Shown here: piece after piece, positions 55,301 to 61,790 of the stretch
Layout: the number at the start of each line of letters is the position of its first letter
How positions within the stretch are numbered: position 1 is the first letter of the stretch
From: Enoplolaimus lenunculus
Taxonomy: Eukaryota > Nematoda > Enoplea > Enoplida > Thoracostomopsidae
Assembly: GCA_030248215.1 (NCBI GenBank)
Contig: JASANG010002954.1
Span: 124,001 to 188,000, forward strand
Direction of reading: 5' to 3'
Length of the DNA stretch: 64,000 nucleotides
Made by a program: the position numbers and the translations under genes
The notes under the pieces: model-generated
Database searches by the model: none
The model's input: the letters and a program-made list of their open reading frames with translations, nothing else
Told to the model about the DNA's origin: nothing

Positions 55301-58300
55301 CATGAGTCAAAATAACCAACGCTTAGGCTTAGGCTTAGTTTTTAGAGTAGTGGTTTACAAATTTTGTGGCACCGTTGATAAAATTATTGTGTAAGTTGAT
55401 GCATTAATATTTCGCAATAATCAACTATGATGTGTTGCCTAATGCTGCATAAGGATTTCATTTCAGGTGGGTAAGTGTTTGTAATGCAGCGATAAACCAA
55501 GGTGCTAGAGTATACAAAAATAACGAAGCCGGAGCTGGATGATCTATTAATATCCGGTCGAAGCTGGAGACGTAGCCGGATAATAGATTCAAATCTAATA
55601 CTAGTAATGCATTCAAATATCAGAACGTAGCCAACAGTTGTTCCTTTCGAGGCTTAAGGCATCCAAAGTATTTACGTGACAAAGCTTAACACCTCACACC
55701 GATGCATTTTTAGCACTTTAATAGCGACTCTGTTCCACTATTTTGTTTTCAAGCATTGCGTACCGTGGCAATATTTGTTTGGCCCATGTTTCTTTTCAAG
55801 GCATCCAGTTTTCCGCAGGTACCATAAAATAGAGGTGGCTAGAATTAAGGCTTTTATGTTTACTTCGCGAGTTGTAGACTTATTTTTACGCTGAAGTTTA
55901 GGTAGGTTTACAGTTAAAACTAGGAATATGCTGAGATATATATACTGCTACACCCGTGAAATAACACTGGTCATCTTTATCACGTTTTCTTGCGGTATTG
56001 TGACCCAATACAGATTGTCAAAGTTCACGGGCACATGCAAACATTTACATTACATGTATGACAGAAAAATTAAGTAAAAGTAAGTCAATCAGTTCCATGG
56101 TAGTTTTCACAAATACAAATGATGGTTTCAATTTTTTGAAAATTTTAAAAAACATGCGGAAAGTTAAAATCCGGAGCCGGTGTCAGAGCCGGAAGTCGGT
56201 TTTTTGCCAAAACCGGAACCGGATATCCGGGCGCATCATGAGATAAGCATACATGTATACATATACCGGTATAAGAAGTTGCTACAATGATTGCATGGTG
56301 CAACGGTAGCATGTTTGACTCGAATGCAACCATTATAAGGTTCGATTGCTGACGTTGCCATGCATATTTGGCAATATATATCTTAAATTCGGTCGTCCCG
56401 TTCGTATGGTTCTAACAGAGGATACCGCAATTTGAACGAAAAGATTGGTTTGTACCCTGGGACCAATCAGATTATAATGAATCCTGTAAAAATGACCATT
56501 TTCAGTTATTCGTCTTGGCTGTGCTTACCGCCGGCAGGTTGGATCGTTTTGTTTAAGTTTGTTGAGAACATTGATTTCAAGCTTCGCTGCTTCACGATAT
56601 TTTGCGACATTTTTAATTATTTTCAACGCAAGTCGTTTGTCGCTACTGAAAAGTAAAAAAATTTACCAAATTTATTTAATTTGAAATTTATCCTGAAACA
56701 AATTCAAGCGTTCAGCTCACGAGGTGATTCCAGGGTGGGTGTCTGGGGTAATTCCAGGATGGGTGTATGGGGTGATTCCAGGGGGTGTGTCTGGAGTGAT
56801 GCATTACCCACTATACATTATATATTTATAATGTATATATATCTAGCTATATATATAATATATATAATATATATATACATATATATATATATAAGATATA
56901 TGTATATAAGGACATAAAACAGTATCAAACGTCCATCACTAGGGCTCAACATATATCTAAACCATTATGTTAGATTGAACAGTGTTTAGACAGGAAATAT
57001 ACTACGCTAACATAACAGTAAAACTAGTGCGAATAGATAACAGCCTGTATGGTTGGTAAATAACTAACACATAAAAACGAACATAGCGTTGCTAGCCGCT
57101 TAGTAAACATATTGTAAGATTTAGGGTTGCGCTAGACTTGGCGTCCGTCACCGTCAGTCACCATATATATGTTATCGTACGTGAGTTATTTGCGTACGAT
57201 ACCGCACGGTGACGGGCGGCGCCGTACGGGTGAGAGACGGCGCCGTACGGGTGACGGACAGCGTCGTACGGGTGACGGACAGCGTCGTACGGGTGGCGGA
57301 CGGCGCCGTACGGGTGACGGACAGCGTCGTACGGGTGACGGACAGCGTCGTACGGGTGACGGACGGCGCCGTACGGGTGACGGACAGCGTCGTACGGGTG
57401 ACGGACAGCGTCGTACGGGTGACGGACAGCGTCGTACGGGTGACGGACAGCGTCGTACGGGTGGCGGACGGCGCCGTACGGGTGACGGACGGCGCCGTAC
57501 GGGTGACAGACGGCGCCGTAAGGGTGACGAACGGCGCTGCAAGTCAACAAAAGTATGGTGCAACTCTTACTGCGCTTAACACAACGTCGGAACACGGTAC
57601 CTTACATGTGTGGAACCACACACCGAAACGCAGGTATAGAGAATAAGAAAATTATACTTTGCCAAATTTAATTGGGCCTCTGCTAAAACGGACCACATTT
57701 TCACTATTCGTACGCACGATTTGCTGTCAAAAATTCCTGGATCCGCCACTGAAGAAATATTAAACGTGGCAGGTTTTATCCCGATTTCCAGTTAACCTGC
57801 GATACCTGGAGTGTAAATCTTTGGCTTCAACGACTTTTCCAAACGTACCTTCGCCGAGCGTTCGCACGATTTCAACTGAAACATGAATACAACTGACGCC
57901 TGTTGATTGGGACTCAAAATTGGGAACCACACTTGTAATGGTATTGTCATTCGGGTCATCATAGTACACATAAACTTAGACAGAAGTCAAAGGATAAAAC
58001 CTGAACGGAAACATCCCAAATGTGCCCCAGTCTCCTTGTTTCCCAGTAGAAGCAGACCTTATAAGTGACATAGGCCTAGTCGCCCTGTACGCTTCTAGGC
58101 TGCTCATCACCGGACGCCGCCGCTTGTCGTACATAAAACTAAGGGTTGCGCTCTACTTTACAGTGTCGCACAACGCCGGACGCCAGATTCGCCCCCATCA
58201 CGCGACACCTAACGTTATCGTTCGCTGTCCCTCAACGCCGCCAATCACTGTCAGCCGCCGTGAGGGGCCGCACGGAGCCGCGTTTCACAAATAAATGTGA

Positions 58301-59818
58301 AATTTAAATGTGCTACGCGGCAGCGTGCGGCATCGCGCGGTGATTTTTTTATATGACGCGCGTCGATTGTAGCACAACCATTACGGTTGAAACATAAAGT
58401 GTTTAGGAACAATTATTGAGATAAATGAAAATTCACTTAAAGTAATTGTCAAAATTTAGTAATTGAAAAAATAGAGTATTCGAAAAAATTTAGTAATTGA
58501 AAAAATAGAGTATTCGAAAAAATTTAGTAATTGAAAAAATAGAGTATTCGAAAAAATTTAGTAATTGAAAAAATAGAGTATTCGAAAAATTTAGTAATTG
58601 AAAAGTTTAGTAATTGAAGAAATAGAGTAATTGTAGTAATTGAAAAAATAGAGTAATTGAAAAAATTTACTAATTGAAAAAATAGAGTAATTGAAAAAAT
58701 GTAGTAATTGAAAAAAATTTAGTAATTGAAAAAATAGAGTAATTGAAAAAATAGAGTAATTGAAAAAATTTAGTAATTGAAAAAATTTTAGCAATTGAAA
58801 AAATAGAGTAATTGAAAAAATTTAGTAATTGAAAAAATATAGTAATTGAAAAACTTTAATAATTAAACAAATAGAGTAATTAAAATAATTTGCTTACATC
58901 GTTCAACCAGAGTTTCGCCGACACGATAGATCAAATGCCCATCTTCATCGTCGTGAACGCTGACACCAGATTTTTCTCGAAGCTAAAATATTTAAATATA
59001 ATCCCTCAATCGACAGCGTAAATCCCTAAGCTAGAGATGGTTAATGGTGTTCAGATCCGTAATAGTGGGTGCAAAGGGCGCACCCTCGTCGAATATATTT
59101 ACTTGCGCTTACCAAAAGGGTTTTTGTACAGAATTAAAAGAATTCTATGTTAAGAAAATTCTGGCTTCTTCTGGAACCATTTTTGGCTTCTTTTACGAAC
59201 AATTCCTGGTTACGGGTCTGACTGTGTTTGAGAAACATGACGTAAAGTCGGCCTTTGATTTCACACCCGGCTCGCACAAACGGCTGAATTTATTACAAAA
59301 ATTGTTTATTTTCGAGTAACAAAATTTATACTTCTAAAATTGAACATTTTTTAATTTCTGAAAAAGTTTCATTAAAATTATTATTTGTGAAAAAATTTTT
59401 TTTGCTTAAAAACAGTTACCAGCTGGTGTTAGATGCTACACACATTTGAGAATACTGACTCAGTGTCCAAATTCTCAAATAGGTGAATAGCACCTATCAC
59501 CAACCAGTTGAAGATAGATCTTGTAAATTTGGCGAGCCAGTCAATGGTGACCTTTAAAATTTAGCACATTTTTTGCATTTGTCCAAGTTGGTAAACATCA
59601 AATGCGAAATATGTGCTAAATTTTTAAGTTCTTCATTAACCAGTTCGAAACTTACAAAACCTATCACCAACTAATGATTGGTCCAGCATACATTTGAAAA
59701 GACGGGCACAAATTTAGCGAAAACTTACCATTAAAACATTTGCTAGCGGATTTGGCATACCGCCATGACGTTGATGCGATAAATACTGTTGTAACTGATG
59801 TTTATGTTCTTGTTGTTT

Positions 59819-59892
<74 letters not shown>

Positions 59893-60442
59893 GCTGCTGC
59901 TGCTGATGATGTTGCGCAAATTGAGGAATAAGTCGCCGATAATCGCTTACTTGCAACTCTTGCGGTGCCGCATGGTCGTTTTGAGCAAATTTAGACGCAG
60001 CCAACATGAACGGTAGTTTATCATGTCTAGAGAATCCTGCCTGACGAGAACCTGAAAGTCGAGCGTTTGGACTTAAATGATGGTCGATTTGGTGACCAGT
60101 GGGATCGTTAGTGGTCGCCTCTGCATCGATAAATGGTCCAAATCCTGGCGGAGGACGTATATGATGATAACTTTGGGGGGTCAGGTGAAACGGTTGTAAG
60201 CTGTCGTGGGGGAGAAACTTATATCGACTGCTTGAGCTGCTTCGAGTGGTGTGTTTGTGTTTTGGCGATAGCTTTACGTTGTATGATGAGGTGAACATTG
60301 AATTTTGAGGTTGTGGTGAAACGCATTCTGATTCGGGTAGGCTTAGTTGATACCCGTGGGTGTTGTTGTTGGTATTATTATTATTTTCGGTATTGTTGTT
60401 GTTTTTATTGTTGTTGTTGTTATTCTTATTATTATTAATATA

Positions 60443-60487
<45 letters not shown>

Positions 60488-61372
60488 GTTGTTGTTGTTG
60501 TTGTTATTGTTATTGTTGTATGATGCTTTGTTAGGCCGCTTGCTGTTAGGGCTGTGATTAGAGGTTGGATCCTTTGATTGCAGTTCCTGATGGCATCCAG
60601 ATGCGGCCGAAGGAGCGACTTGAGATGGTCCAGGCAGAAAATTTAAATCTCGGTTCGTTGGAGCGCTAACCTTGCGATATAGTGGACTTTGGTCCAATCT
60701 TGAATTCGTTGAACAGTGACCATTGGTGCCTGCGTTTACCAGTCGAACAATTTGCGCTTGTTTACTTCGAACAACAGTGGGTTGAGCGAATTGTGGTATT
60801 TCAAGTCCGAATTTTGAATGCCCTGAAGAGGTTAGACGCGACAAATTTTGACGCGGATCACCTTGAAATGATGCTAGGGTCGGGCCAACACCGTGGTTTG
60901 GTTGTCGAATAGGCTTGCTGCATCTTTCAACTGGCTGATTATCGTACGGGTCACACTCGCGGCGAAGGGCATGCCCTGATTTTAGGCCACCGTTTCTTGA
61001 ATTGAAAGACTTCTCTGCGCCTATCTGCCCTCCGGTCCATGCATCTGCCCTCGGAATATGACCAAATGTGGCAGTTTGGATTCCTGATAGTCCAGCGCCG
61101 GTTTTGGCCCCAGTAATCGGTGTCAATTTACATATTTGAGCATTTTGTATTTGGCTTGCGGTAGGAATAGCATATTTTTGAATATTTGACAATTGTTTTG
61201 GCGATTTTCGAAGACAATATGACAAATTTAAAGGGATGTTAGGCAACTTAAACGGGTAGCCCCTACTGCGCCTATCCCTGTGAATGTATTTCGACTCCAG
61301 GTAAGCGGCTACATTGTAGCTTGAGCATGGTTCACTGGCGCATCGGCGTTTATTCTGAGTGGCCCGGGGCAT
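40967..61372 (-). CDS. clk: CDC-like / LAMMER dual-specificity kinase, 13 coding exons
   Basis: Thirteen exons, all GT-AG, join with matching phases to 5097 nt = 1698 residues plus stop. The kinase domain is about 577-897: glycine loop LGEGTFGKV (583-591), ATP lysine in LALKIIKN (K608), catalytic HTDLKPEN (D705), DFG (742-744) followed by [11 protein letters not shown] and STRHYRSPE, and the family signature [12 protein letters not shown] (803-814; canonical [12 protein letters not shown]). [13 protein letters not shown] just before the domain is also typical of CLK/Doa. The family phosphorylates SR splicing factors in the nucleus and can autophosphorylate on Tyr. Odd points: animal CLKs are mostly about 480-500 residues (some Doa isoforms longer); here 548 low-complexity residues precede and about 800 follow the domain, and the usual RS-dipeptide N-terminus is not evident. 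The HTDLKPEN to DFG insertion is short. Which vertebrate CLK it equals cannot be said; the symbol is at family level. Confidence 0.93.
43425..43636 (-). mobile_element. family A element in CLK intron 12
   Basis: GGCCCACGTAAAGATGTGAG to CCTGTTCTTTACATTAGCC; flanks CTCAGTAT (43417-43424) and CTCAGTAC (43637-43644). About 60 bp from the exon 13 acceptor. Confidence 0.85.
43783..44008 (+). mobile_element. family D: tRNA-bearing element in CLK intron 12
   Basis: TTAA-CCCCTTCTCACATTTAG on the left, CATGTGAGAAAGGGG-TAAA on the right. The tRNA-like block is on the plus strand here (TAGCTGAGTGG, GCCTCCCACTC, AGTTGGAATCC), opposite in orientation to the other two copies. Confidence 0.78.
44466..44674 (-). 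mobile_element. family A element in CLK intron 12, near the exon 12 donor
   Basis: GGCTCGTGTATAGAACAGGG to CCTGTTCTATACATGGGCT; flanks GAAATTGT and ATAATTGT (6 of 8). Two long TTAGGC-like tracts. Confidence 0.75.
44703..44845 (-). CDS. clk: CLK exon 12, end of kinase domain
   Basis: Encodes [20 protein letters not shown] then [36 protein letters not shown] is the C-lobe helix H motif with its conserved arginine; HVFFKRL closes the domain. Acceptor TTTAAAG, donor GTTAGT at 44702, phase 0 in and phase 2 out. A family A element ends 28 bp past the donor. Confidence 0.93.
45240..45470. mobile_element. family E: GC-rich foldback element, AGGGTTGCGC ends
   Basis: AGGGTTGCGCTATACTT at the left, AACTATAGCGCAACCCT at the right; interior of CGTACGGTGACGGGCGG-like phrases in both orientations. 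Markedly more GC-rich than its surroundings. Confidence 0.8.
45642..45729 (-). CDS. clk: CLK exon 11 (residues 825-853)
   Basis: Encodes (R)[18 protein letters not shown] then [11 protein letters not shown], matching the family pattern KYFY-GRL-WDE-S-AG-YVR-NCKPL. Acceptor CTTGTTTCAG, donor GTAAGC at 45641, phase 2 in and phase 0 out. Confidence 0.94.
45871..46195 (+). mobile_element. family A element with repeated internal heads, CLK intron 10
   Basis: GACCAATGCAAAGAACACGG at the left. The GGGCTGTAACAGTAGTACAA head is repeated twice more inside (45935-45962, 46020-46045). Right end CCTGATCTTTACATGAGCC. Confidence 0.7.
46232..46535 (+). repeat. tandem duplication, about 152-bp unit, CLK intron 10
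   Basis: TTTGTTTCTATTCCCCTTAAG...TTCTAATTTTCGTAA recurs immediately as TTTGTTTCTAACCCCCTTATG...TTCTAATTTTCGTA; both contain AACATCTGCTAAATACTAAA. Confidence 0.85.
46648..47215. other. family A fragments around the plus-strand open frame
   Basis: 46648-46702 is a family A left end (GCGAATGTAAAGAACAGGG); 47157-47212 holds GGCCAATGTTTAGTATACTGG and GCTTAGGC, another remnant. Confidence 0.45.
46848..47075 (+). other. unidentified exon-like open frame inside CLK intron 10, opposite strand
   Basis: A 75-codon frame that I do not recognise. It begins right after TTTGTTTTCAG, a good acceptor, and the frame reaches a possible donor (GAG then GTTCGT at about 47064) just before its stop. The second half is strongly hydrophobic (about 20 residues around [20 protein letters not shown]), like a membrane segment; the first half has WW and basic residues. 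It could be an exon of a nested gene on the plus strand, a relic of a mobile element, or chance. No neighbouring plus-strand exon was found to join it. Confidence 0.2.
47364..47443 (-). CDS. clk: CLK exon 10, LAMMER signature
   Basis: Encodes [20 protein letters not shown] then [18 protein letters not shown] is the family's defining motif with Met in place of the first Leu. Acceptor CTGTTTTAG, donor GTATTT at 47363, phase 0 in and phase 2 out. A 28-bp tandem array starts about 30 bp upstream of its acceptor. Confidence 0.95.
47476..47834 (+). repeat. 28-bp minisatellite, about 13 copies, CLK intron 9
   Basis: The unit is CCTAAACCTAAACCTAAA followed by ATCAACAAAG; copies are nearly identical. 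It starts about 30 bp upstream (transcript sense) of the exon 10 acceptor. Contiguous units without unique spacers. Confidence 0.92.
47846..48030. mobile_element. family F element, one end worn, CLK intron 9
   Basis: GTGATAGGTCACGCAACATT at the left; TATGTGCTATACACATTTGA-GAATA at the right. Confidence 0.6.
48122..48204 (-). CDS. clk: CLK exon 9 (residues 771-797)
   Basis: Encodes (E)[18 protein letters not shown] then LYLGITLFQ, the conserved helix F region (DVWSIGCI). Acceptor TTGTTTCAG, donor GTATAC at 48121, phase 1 in and phase 0 out. Confidence 0.95.
48275..48590. mobile_element. GAGTGGATGATC foldback family relative, CLK intron 8
   Basis: CAAGAGTGGATCATGACAAG and GAGTGTGCAAC at the left; GTTGCGCACTCTTG and GACTCTTGATAAAATG at the right. 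GGGCGTTGCGTATTT and its inverse inside. Confidence 0.65.
48785..49005. mobile_element. family F element, complete, CLK intron 8
   Basis: GGGTCCGTATTCTCAAATGC to GCATTTGAGAATACAGGC, with CACCTATCATCAATTAGCAA / CCTATCACCAACTGGTAATA as inner inverted blocks. Confidence 0.78.
49147..49400 (+). mobile_element. family A element with perfect 8-bp duplication, CLK intron 8
   Basis: GGCCACTGTTACTTTAAGGG to CCCCTTAAAGTAGCATGGGCC (ends read in parts). GAACCAGT occurs exactly at 49139-49146 and 49401-49408. Four GCGTTGCAAAAATGAGT-spaced repeat blocks. It ends 24 bp from the exon 8 donor. Confidence 0.9.
49424..49553 (-). CDS. clk: CLK exon 8, DFG and activation segment
   Basis: Encodes [20 protein letters not shown] then [26 protein letters not shown] is 742-744 and the P+1 region STRHYRSPE is intact. 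Acceptor AATTTTAG, donor GTTAGT at 49423, phase 0 in and phase 1 out. Family A elements lie 24 bp and 33 bp from its two splice sites. Confidence 0.95.
49587..49777 (-). mobile_element. family A element (same subtype, opposite orientation), CLK intron 7
   Basis: GGCCAATGTTACTTTATCGG to CCTTAAAGTAATATTGGCC. It begins 33 bp upstream of the exon 8 acceptor. Confidence 0.82.
49888..50290 (-). mobile_element. family C element, CLK intron 7
   Basis: CAATAGGAGTCCGTATTCC and CCGTAACCGAATAACAAGG phrases; right end CTCTTATTCTGGTCACTAG. The left terminus is missing. Confidence 0.68.
50477..50644. mobile_element. family B foldback element, CLK intron 7
   Basis: CACTGCAAAAAATAGTGAGT to CACCATTTTTTTGCAGTG. 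It ends about 90 bp past the exon 7 donor. Confidence 0.85.
50735..50829 (-). CDS. clk: CLK exon 7, catalytic loop
   Basis: Encodes (H)[18 protein letters not shown] then [13 protein letters not shown]. The catalytic aspartate (D705) and Asn (N710) are present. Acceptor TTGTTTTAG, donor GTAAGA at 50734, phase 1 in and phase 0 out. Confidence 0.95.
50830..51249. other. CLK intron 6 segment, nothing recognised
   Basis: AT-rich, no repeat or exon signal beyond the exon 7 acceptor. Confidence 0.4.
51250..51611 (+). mobile_element. two family A copies, first left-truncated, CLK intron 6
   Basis: 51250-51356 keeps the repeat and right end (CCCCTGATATTTTACATGGGCC, in parts). 51411-51611 runs GGCCCATATATAGTATAGAA to GTGATTTTCCCACGGGC. 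Confidence 0.72.
51612..52204. other. CLK intron 6 segment, nothing recognised
   Basis: A 76-codon minus-strand frame (51852-51622) lacks kinase similarity and splice signals in the right place. Confidence 0.4.
52205..52399 (+). mobile_element. family A (GTTACTTTAA subtype), CLK intron 6
   Basis: GGCCAATGTTACTTTAAAGA to CCCTTAAAGTAACATGCGCC; flanks AAAATAAC (52197-52204) and ATAATAAC (52400-52407), 7 of 8. Confidence 0.85.
52705..52886. mobile_element. family B foldback element, CLK intron 6
   Basis: CACTGGAAAAAAATGGTGAG to CTCGCCGTTTTTTGCAGTG, arms with GACTACACAAACTGAGTC / GACTCAGTTTGTGTAGTC. Confidence 0.87.
53053..53937. mobile_element. family I: TIR element enclosing a minisatellite, CLK intron 6
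   Basis: TGCACCATCCAGGTTATGC... and CTGCGCTCGCCAATGTTAAA at the left; TTTGACATTGGCGAGCGCAG and ATAACCTGAATGATGCA at the right: inverted ends of about 45 bp. The centre is the 21-bp array at 53280-53695. It ends 58 bp from the exon 6 donor. Confidence 0.83.
53280..53695. repeat. AT-rich minisatellite of about 20-21 bp
   Basis: Units of AAAATTTGAATTTTCCCGCC with single-base variants and one- or two-base length changes, about 20 copies. Minus-strand frames here translate as KFKFWREN repeats and are not genes. Confidence 0.92.
53996..54071 (-). CDS. clk: CLK exon 6 (residues 670-694)
   Basis: Encodes [20 protein letters not shown] then CYAVK, aligned with the CLK pattern NNY-PYP--QVRHMA-QLC-AVK. 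Acceptor ATTTTGTAG, donor GTGAGT at 53995, phase 0 in and phase 1 out. The following intron is the longest of the gene (3.2 kb) and is filled with repeats. Confidence 0.93.
54117..54310 (-). mobile_element. family A element, left end worn, CLK intron 5
   Basis: CACCTGTAAAGATCAGGGGC to CCCTGTTCTATACATTGGCC. It starts about 45 bp upstream of the exon 6 acceptor. Confidence 0.72.
54480..54770. mobile_element. relative of the GCCCTATTCACA TIR element, CLK intron 5
   Basis: ACTTGCAGCTGCAA twice and the terminal GCACTTATGAATAGGGC match one end of the element at 62718-62990. Confidence 0.6.
54931..55021 (-). CDS. clk: CLK exon 5, kinase hinge region
   Basis: Encodes [20 protein letters not shown] then [10 protein letters not shown], matching the family pattern for strands 4-5 and hinge (F-DYHGH-C--FELLGLS-FDFL). 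Acceptor TTATTTCAG, donor GTAAGT at 54930, phase 2 in and phase 0 out. Confidence 0.93.
55106..55308 (+). mobile_element. family A element, CLK intron 4
   Basis: GGCCAATGTATAGTTCAGG to GATGTACACATGAGTC; flanks CAAATAAA and AAAATAAC (6 of 8). It lies 85 bp upstream of the exon 5 acceptor. Confidence 0.7.
55781..55972 (-). mobile_element. family A (GTTAC subtype), decayed, CLK intron 4
   Basis: GGCCCATGTTTCTTTTCAAGG to GTGAAATAACACTGGTC; the repeat part is mostly lost. Confidence 0.55.
56285..56360 (+). tRNA. tRNA-like pseudogene in CLK intron 4
   Basis: TGCATGG-TGCAACGGTAGCA, then a loop region, then AAGGTTCGATTGC and TTGCCATGCA. The outer 7 bp (TGCATGG/CCATGCA) pair as an acceptor stem, and the D-arm and T-loop (GGTTCGATT) are tRNA-like, closest by eye to Trp/Gln types. 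The anticodon stem does not pair well, so it is a relic or SINE head rather than a working gene. Confidence 0.4.
56529..56645 (-). CDS. clk: CLK exon 4, ATP-binding lysine and alpha-C helix
   Basis: Encodes [20 protein letters not shown] then [27 protein letters not shown] carries the invariant lysine (K608), and KLEINVL the alpha-C glutamate. Acceptor ACTTTTCAG, donor GTAAGC at 56528, phase 2 in and out. Confidence 0.93.
56724..56910 (+). repeat. short GGGTGATTCCAGG tandem and TA microsatellite, CLK intron 3
   Basis: Three units of about 26 bp with GATTCCAGGGTGGGTGT (56724-56803), followed by TA-rich microsatellite (56820-56910). Confidence 0.8.
57123..57569. mobile_element. family E: GC-rich TIR element expanded by a 21-bp minisatellite
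   Basis: AGGGTTGCGCTAGACTTGG at the left, AAAAGTATGGTGCAACTCTT at the right (worn). The same ends and CGTACGGTGACGGGCGG phrases as the copy at 45240, but the centre is a tandem array. Confidence 0.78.
57212..57540 (+). repeat. GC-rich 21-bp minisatellite, about 15-16 copies
   Basis: Unit GACGGACAGCGTCGTACGGG plus T, alternating with GACGGACGGCGCCGTACGGG variants. Because 21 is divisible by 3, all six frames stay open; the resulting frames (RRTGDGQ, VRHPYDA) are artefacts. Confidence 0.93.
57806..57875 (-). CDS. clk: CLK exon 3, glycine-rich loop
   Basis: Encodes (F)[19 protein letters not shown] then LHS. The first residue is split across the intron (T+TT). Acceptor ATGTTTCAG, donor GTATCG at 57805, phase 1 in and phase 2 out. 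This 70-nt exon is the ATP-binding P-loop. Confidence 0.94.
58142..58381. mobile_element. family E: GC-rich TIR element without long array, CLK intron 2
   Basis: AGGGTTGCGCTCTACTTTAC to CGATTGTAGCACAACCATT; interior of CACGGAGCCGCG and GCGGCATCGCGCGGTG phrases. Confidence 0.68.
58450..58880 (+). repeat. 17/34-bp AT-rich minisatellite, CLK intron 2
   Basis: Half-units GTAATTGAAAAAATTTA and GTAATTGAAAAAATAGA alternate; in the first part the second half reads GTATTCG. It ends about 15 bp from the exon 2 donor. Confidence 0.92.
58898..58982 (-). CDS. clk: CLK exon 2 (residues 549-576)
   Basis: Encodes [20 protein letters not shown] then VGETLVER, the conserved lead-in to the CLK kinase domain. 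Acceptor TATTTTAG, donor GTAAGC at 58897, phase 0 in and phase 1 out. An AT-rich tandem array begins about 15 bp past the donor. Confidence 0.93.
59410..59705. mobile_element. family F element plus the end of another, CLK intron 1
   Basis: 59415-59456 is one end (GCTACACACATTTGAGAATA). 59467-59705 is a second copy (CAAATTCTCAAATAGGTGAA to AGCATACATTTGAAAAGA). The copy ends about 25 bp from the exon 1 donor. Confidence 0.7.
59729..61372 (-). CDS. clk: CLK exon 1, long low-complexity N-terminus (residues 1-548)
   Basis: Starts [20 protein letters not shown] and ends NPLANVLM before donor GTAAGT at 59728. It contains an Asn tract interrupted by Tyr/Ile/Lys/Thr (60362-60514) and a Gln tract of about 30 (59810-59900). 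A stop codon (TAG) lies in frame three codons upstream, but that TAG is also the end of a good pyrimidine-rich acceptor (TTATCTCTACCTACATCCTTAG), so a non-coding 5' exon spliced just upstream of the ATG is likely. Confidence 0.75.
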
Positions 61373-61507
61373 TGACGCACTAAGGATGTAGGTAGAGATA
61401 AGACAGAAATAGTACCATTTTAAGAAGTAAACTATTAATAAAATGTTTTAATTTTGCTTTTCATCCACAAGTAATAAATGTTTTTCAAAACGCGAGACGT
61501 GTCTTGG

Positions 61508-61727
61508 GTCGTTGGCACATATTCTCAAATGCGTATAGCATCTATCATCAGTTAGCGATAGGTTTTCAAACTGACGAACTCGTGCAGCTGCGGTGCTTCA
61601 ATATGGCGCAGAAGTAAAATTAGTGAAATAAAAAAAATGTGATTAATTTCGAACTTCAACATTCACTGGTTTGAGAATTGAACCTGTCATCAACTGGTGA
61701 AAGGCGCTACACATATTTGAGAATAAG
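61508..61727. mobile_element. family F element upstream of the CLK start
   Basis: CACATATTCTCAAATGCGTA to GCTACACATATTTGAGAATA, with the inner CATCTATCATCAGTTAGCGA block. It lies within 400 bp upstream of the ATG. Confidence 0.75.
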
Positions 61728-61790
61728 GGTTGTTGGTTTCAAGAAAAGCTGGATGTCGTAGTTGTAGATTTTCGCAGTGTTGTGACGTAC

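Noticed and set aside
57158-57646. Overlapping long open frames in all six readings ([22 protein letters not shown] repeats).
   Set aside because: They arise from a 21-bp tandem repeat that keeps every frame open; no start context, exon signals or non-repeat domain.
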